NCBI GenBank assembly: GCA_017745135.1
Contig: JAGIAB010000226.1
Span: 1 to 6,406 of the forward strand
From: Flavisolibacter sp.
GTDB taxonomy: Bacteria > Bacteroidota > Bacteroidia > Chitinophagales > Chitinophagaceae
DNA length: 6,406 nucleotides
Direction of reading: 5' to 3'
The position numbers and the translations under genes are program-made. Numbering within the stretch: position 1 is the first letter of the stretch; every line of letters starts with the position of its first letter. The notes under the pieces are model-generated. The model was not told the DNA's origin, did not search any database, and saw nothing but the letters and a program-made list of their open reading frames with translations. This document shows positions 4,992 to 6,406 of the stretch, piece by piece.

Positions 4992-6107
4992 ATGCTTATG
5001 GGCTGGACGGCTTTTATCTTTTATGCCTTTGTATTGGTTACTGCCATACAATTGTTTTACTATCTCTATTTTTTCAGAAGGGTTGCTGTTTATAAAGCAA
5101 AAGAAAAGGAACAATCGCAGCAGCATCCTGTTTCAGTTATCATTTGCGCAAGAGATGAGGATGAAAATATTGCCAAAAACCTTCCGGGTATTTTGGTGCA
5201 GAACTATCCAACCACTCACGAAGTGATTGTTGTAAACGACAACTCAATTGACGACACCAAATACATTTTGGCAGAACTTCAAAAGACGTTTAAAAAACTG
5301 CAGATCGTTGATCTTGCTCAGGAAGCAAAGATGATTGCAGGGAAAAAATTTCCTCTTTCCATCGGCATTAAAGAAGCCAGGCATGAAATTCTTTTGCTCA
5401 CCGATGCTGATTGTGTTCCGGCAAGTGAGAACTGGCTGTTTAAAATGCAGGATGCTTTTGCCAATGGTACTGAAGTAGCATTAGGTTACGGCGCTTATCA
5501 TAAAATGCCCGGATTTTTGAATAAGGCCATACGTTTTGAAACCTTTCATACCGCTTTGCAATATTTTGGTTATGCACTGGCAGGAAAACCTTACATGGGT
5601 GTTGGCAGAAATTTGGCCTACCGTAAAAATTTGTTCTTTCGCAACAAAGGTTTTTCAGCGATCAATCATATTCCCAGCGGTGATGATGACCTTTTTATCA
5701 ATCGCGTAGCTACAAAGGAGAACACGTCTGTTGTAATTGATCCGGAAGCATTTACCTTATCAAAGCCCAAGCAAACGTGGAAGGATTGGAGGAAGCAAAA
5801 GAACCGCCATTATTCCACGGGTAAATTTTACAAATCATCTCACCAGTTTTTATTAGGATTATATACCGCAAGTTTCTTTTTCTTTTACCCTTTGTTTGCA
5901 TTGTCGATGATTTTTTTTGATTGGAGATGGCCGTTAATCCCTTTCGCCATCCGTTTAATAACGCAAGCAATCATTTGGAATAAGGCTATGAAAAAACTGG
6001 ATGAGGAAGATCTTTTCAAATGGTTTTTCTTCTGGGATATCTGGATGTTTTTCTACTACATCATCTTTGCACCGGCTTTGTGGAAGAGACCAAAAAATAG
6101 TTGGTAG
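4992..6107 (+). CDS. Membrane-anchored family 2 glycosyltransferase
   Basis: The 371-residue protein has the GT2 (GT-A fold) core between membrane segments. An N-terminal anchor spans about 7-28. The nucleotide-sugar domain begins at PVSVIICARDEDENI (46-60), followed by VIVVNDNSIDDT (78-89, Asp83) and the metal-binding D-x-D in LLTDADC (Asp138, Asp140). PSGDDDLF (228-235) supplies the probable acceptor-side acidic residues. QKNRH (269-273) occupies the place of the Q-x-x-R-W motif of processive synthases, with His for Trp. Two or three further membrane segments lie at about 285-308, 312-328 and 344-362. It probably transfers a sugar to a lipid or envelope glycan on the cytoplasmic face of the inner membrane; donor and acceptor are unknown. 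The start at 4992 is supported by the box four bases upstream, but a second ATG at 4998 is possible. Confidence 0.92.
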   Translation: MLMGWTAFIFYAFVLVTAIQLFYYLYFFRRVAVYKAKEKEQSQQHPVSVIICARDEDENIAKNLPGILVQNYPTTHEVIVVNDNSIDDTKYILAELQKTFKKLQIVDLAQEAKMIAGKKFPLSIGIKEARHEILLLTDADCVPASENWLFKMQDAFANGTEVALGYGAYHKMPGFLNKAIRFETFHTALQYFGYALAGKPYMGVGRNLAYRKNLFFRNKGFSAINHIPSGDDDLFINRVATKENTSVVIDPEAFTLSKPKQTWKDWRKQKNRHYSTGKFYKSSHQFLLGLYTASFFFFYPLFALSMIFFDWRWPLIPFAIRLITQAIIWNKAMKKLDEEDLFKWFFFWDIWMFFYYIIFAPALWKRPKNSW

Positions 6108-6186
6108 TTTTTGTAGGCGGGTGCCGACTGTTATTGGCAAGTTGAAAGTTTTAAATGATCACAATAGTTGGTTATAATTATAAACC
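6108..6186. other. Spacer after the glycosyltransferase with no recognised feature
   Basis: This short AT-rich stretch holds no ORF and no convincing terminator. The only symmetry of note is the 12-base palindrome TTATAATTATAA at 6172-6183, just before the repeat element begins. Such an AT palindrome could arise by chance. Confidence 0.5.
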
Positions 6187-6406
6187 CAACTGCATTGCTA
6201 CTATGAATCATCTCTTGCACAGTTTACCCTGAGTGAAACGAAGGGCACTCTTGTACGCTTTGTAATTCTTATCATCATATTCGAAGTTCACTACTTTATC
6301 AATTGTCCTTTGTTGGATGTTTCAATATACCGCTCCTACGAAGCTTCATGTCAATGACGATACTTGCACAATGCTCAATACAGTTCTGAACGACGCAGTG
6401 AGTGAC
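6187..6406. repeat. Second, shorter copy of the inverted-repeat element (runs off the window end)
   Basis: Four words occur in the same order and orientation as in copy 1. TGCATTGCTACTAT (6191-6204) equals 380-393. GCACTCTTGTACG (6245-6257) equals 412-424. GCACAATGCTCA (6366-6377) matches 721-732 at 11 of 12 bases. AGTGAGTGAC (6397-6406) equals 753-762. A degenerate GCTCC-TAC-GAAGC palindrome (6332-6344) is in the place of 658-670. This copy spans about 216 bases between landmarks that are 383 apart in copy 1, so it lacks most of the middle, including the 507-528 hairpin. It carries an extra segment near 6217-6244 with CCCTGAGTGAAACGAAGGG. The right terminal arm lies mostly beyond the window. 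There is no coding potential. Confidence 0.65.

Noticed and set aside
6089..6112. Small hairpin ACCAA/TTGGT followed by TTTTT at the end of the glycosyltransferase
   Set aside because: The stem is only five pairs, three of them A-T, and it includes the stop codon; too weak to call a terminator.

Overview
The window looks like chromosomal DNA of a Bacteroidota bacterium, most likely a Chitinophagaceae relative. The evidence is a Tgt protein of the Bacteroidota type lacking most of the usual zinc ligands, an LptF/LptG-family permease next to tgt, promoter words resembling the Bacteroidota TAnnTTTG -7 box, and intergenic DNA full of short palindromic repeats of a kind I associate with this phylum. 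The family assignment is inference; no rRNA or other phylogenetic marker is present.

Layout. Positions 1-255 (+) hold the 3' end of a response-regulator receiver domain. Positions 256-949 are a 694-base stretch without a convincing gene. It is dominated by a roughly 418-base non-coding element (376-793) bounded by imperfect inverted repeats of about 50 bases, with smaller palindromic repeats nested inside. Next come three minus-strand genes: a mitochondrial-type citrate synthase (950-2275), an LptF/LptG-family permease (2500-3594) and queuosine tRNA-guanine transglycosylase tgt (3769-4908). A family 2 glycosyltransferase (4992-6107, +) is divergent from tgt. Positions 6108-6406 are non-coding and contain a second, shorter and truncated copy of the element seen at 376-793.

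Function. The genes are housekeeping or envelope genes: TCA-cycle entry, lipopolysaccharide export, tRNA queuosine modification and glycan synthesis. The permease and glycosyltransferase could both serve the outer-membrane glycolipid, but the sequence does not prove a pathway link. Each minus-strand gene has hairpins or repeats downstream and a candidate promoter of its own, so a single operon is unlikely.

The less ordinary content is between the genes. It comprises the two related inverted-repeat elements; an identical 22-base hairpin repeat starting one base after the stop codons of both citrate synthase and tgt; a 77-base decaying heptamer tract; and a matched pair of divergent TTATCTTCGC boxes, each four bases from its start codon, suggesting leaderless transcripts. 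I see no defence system, CRISPR array, tRNA, rRNA or transposase gene.
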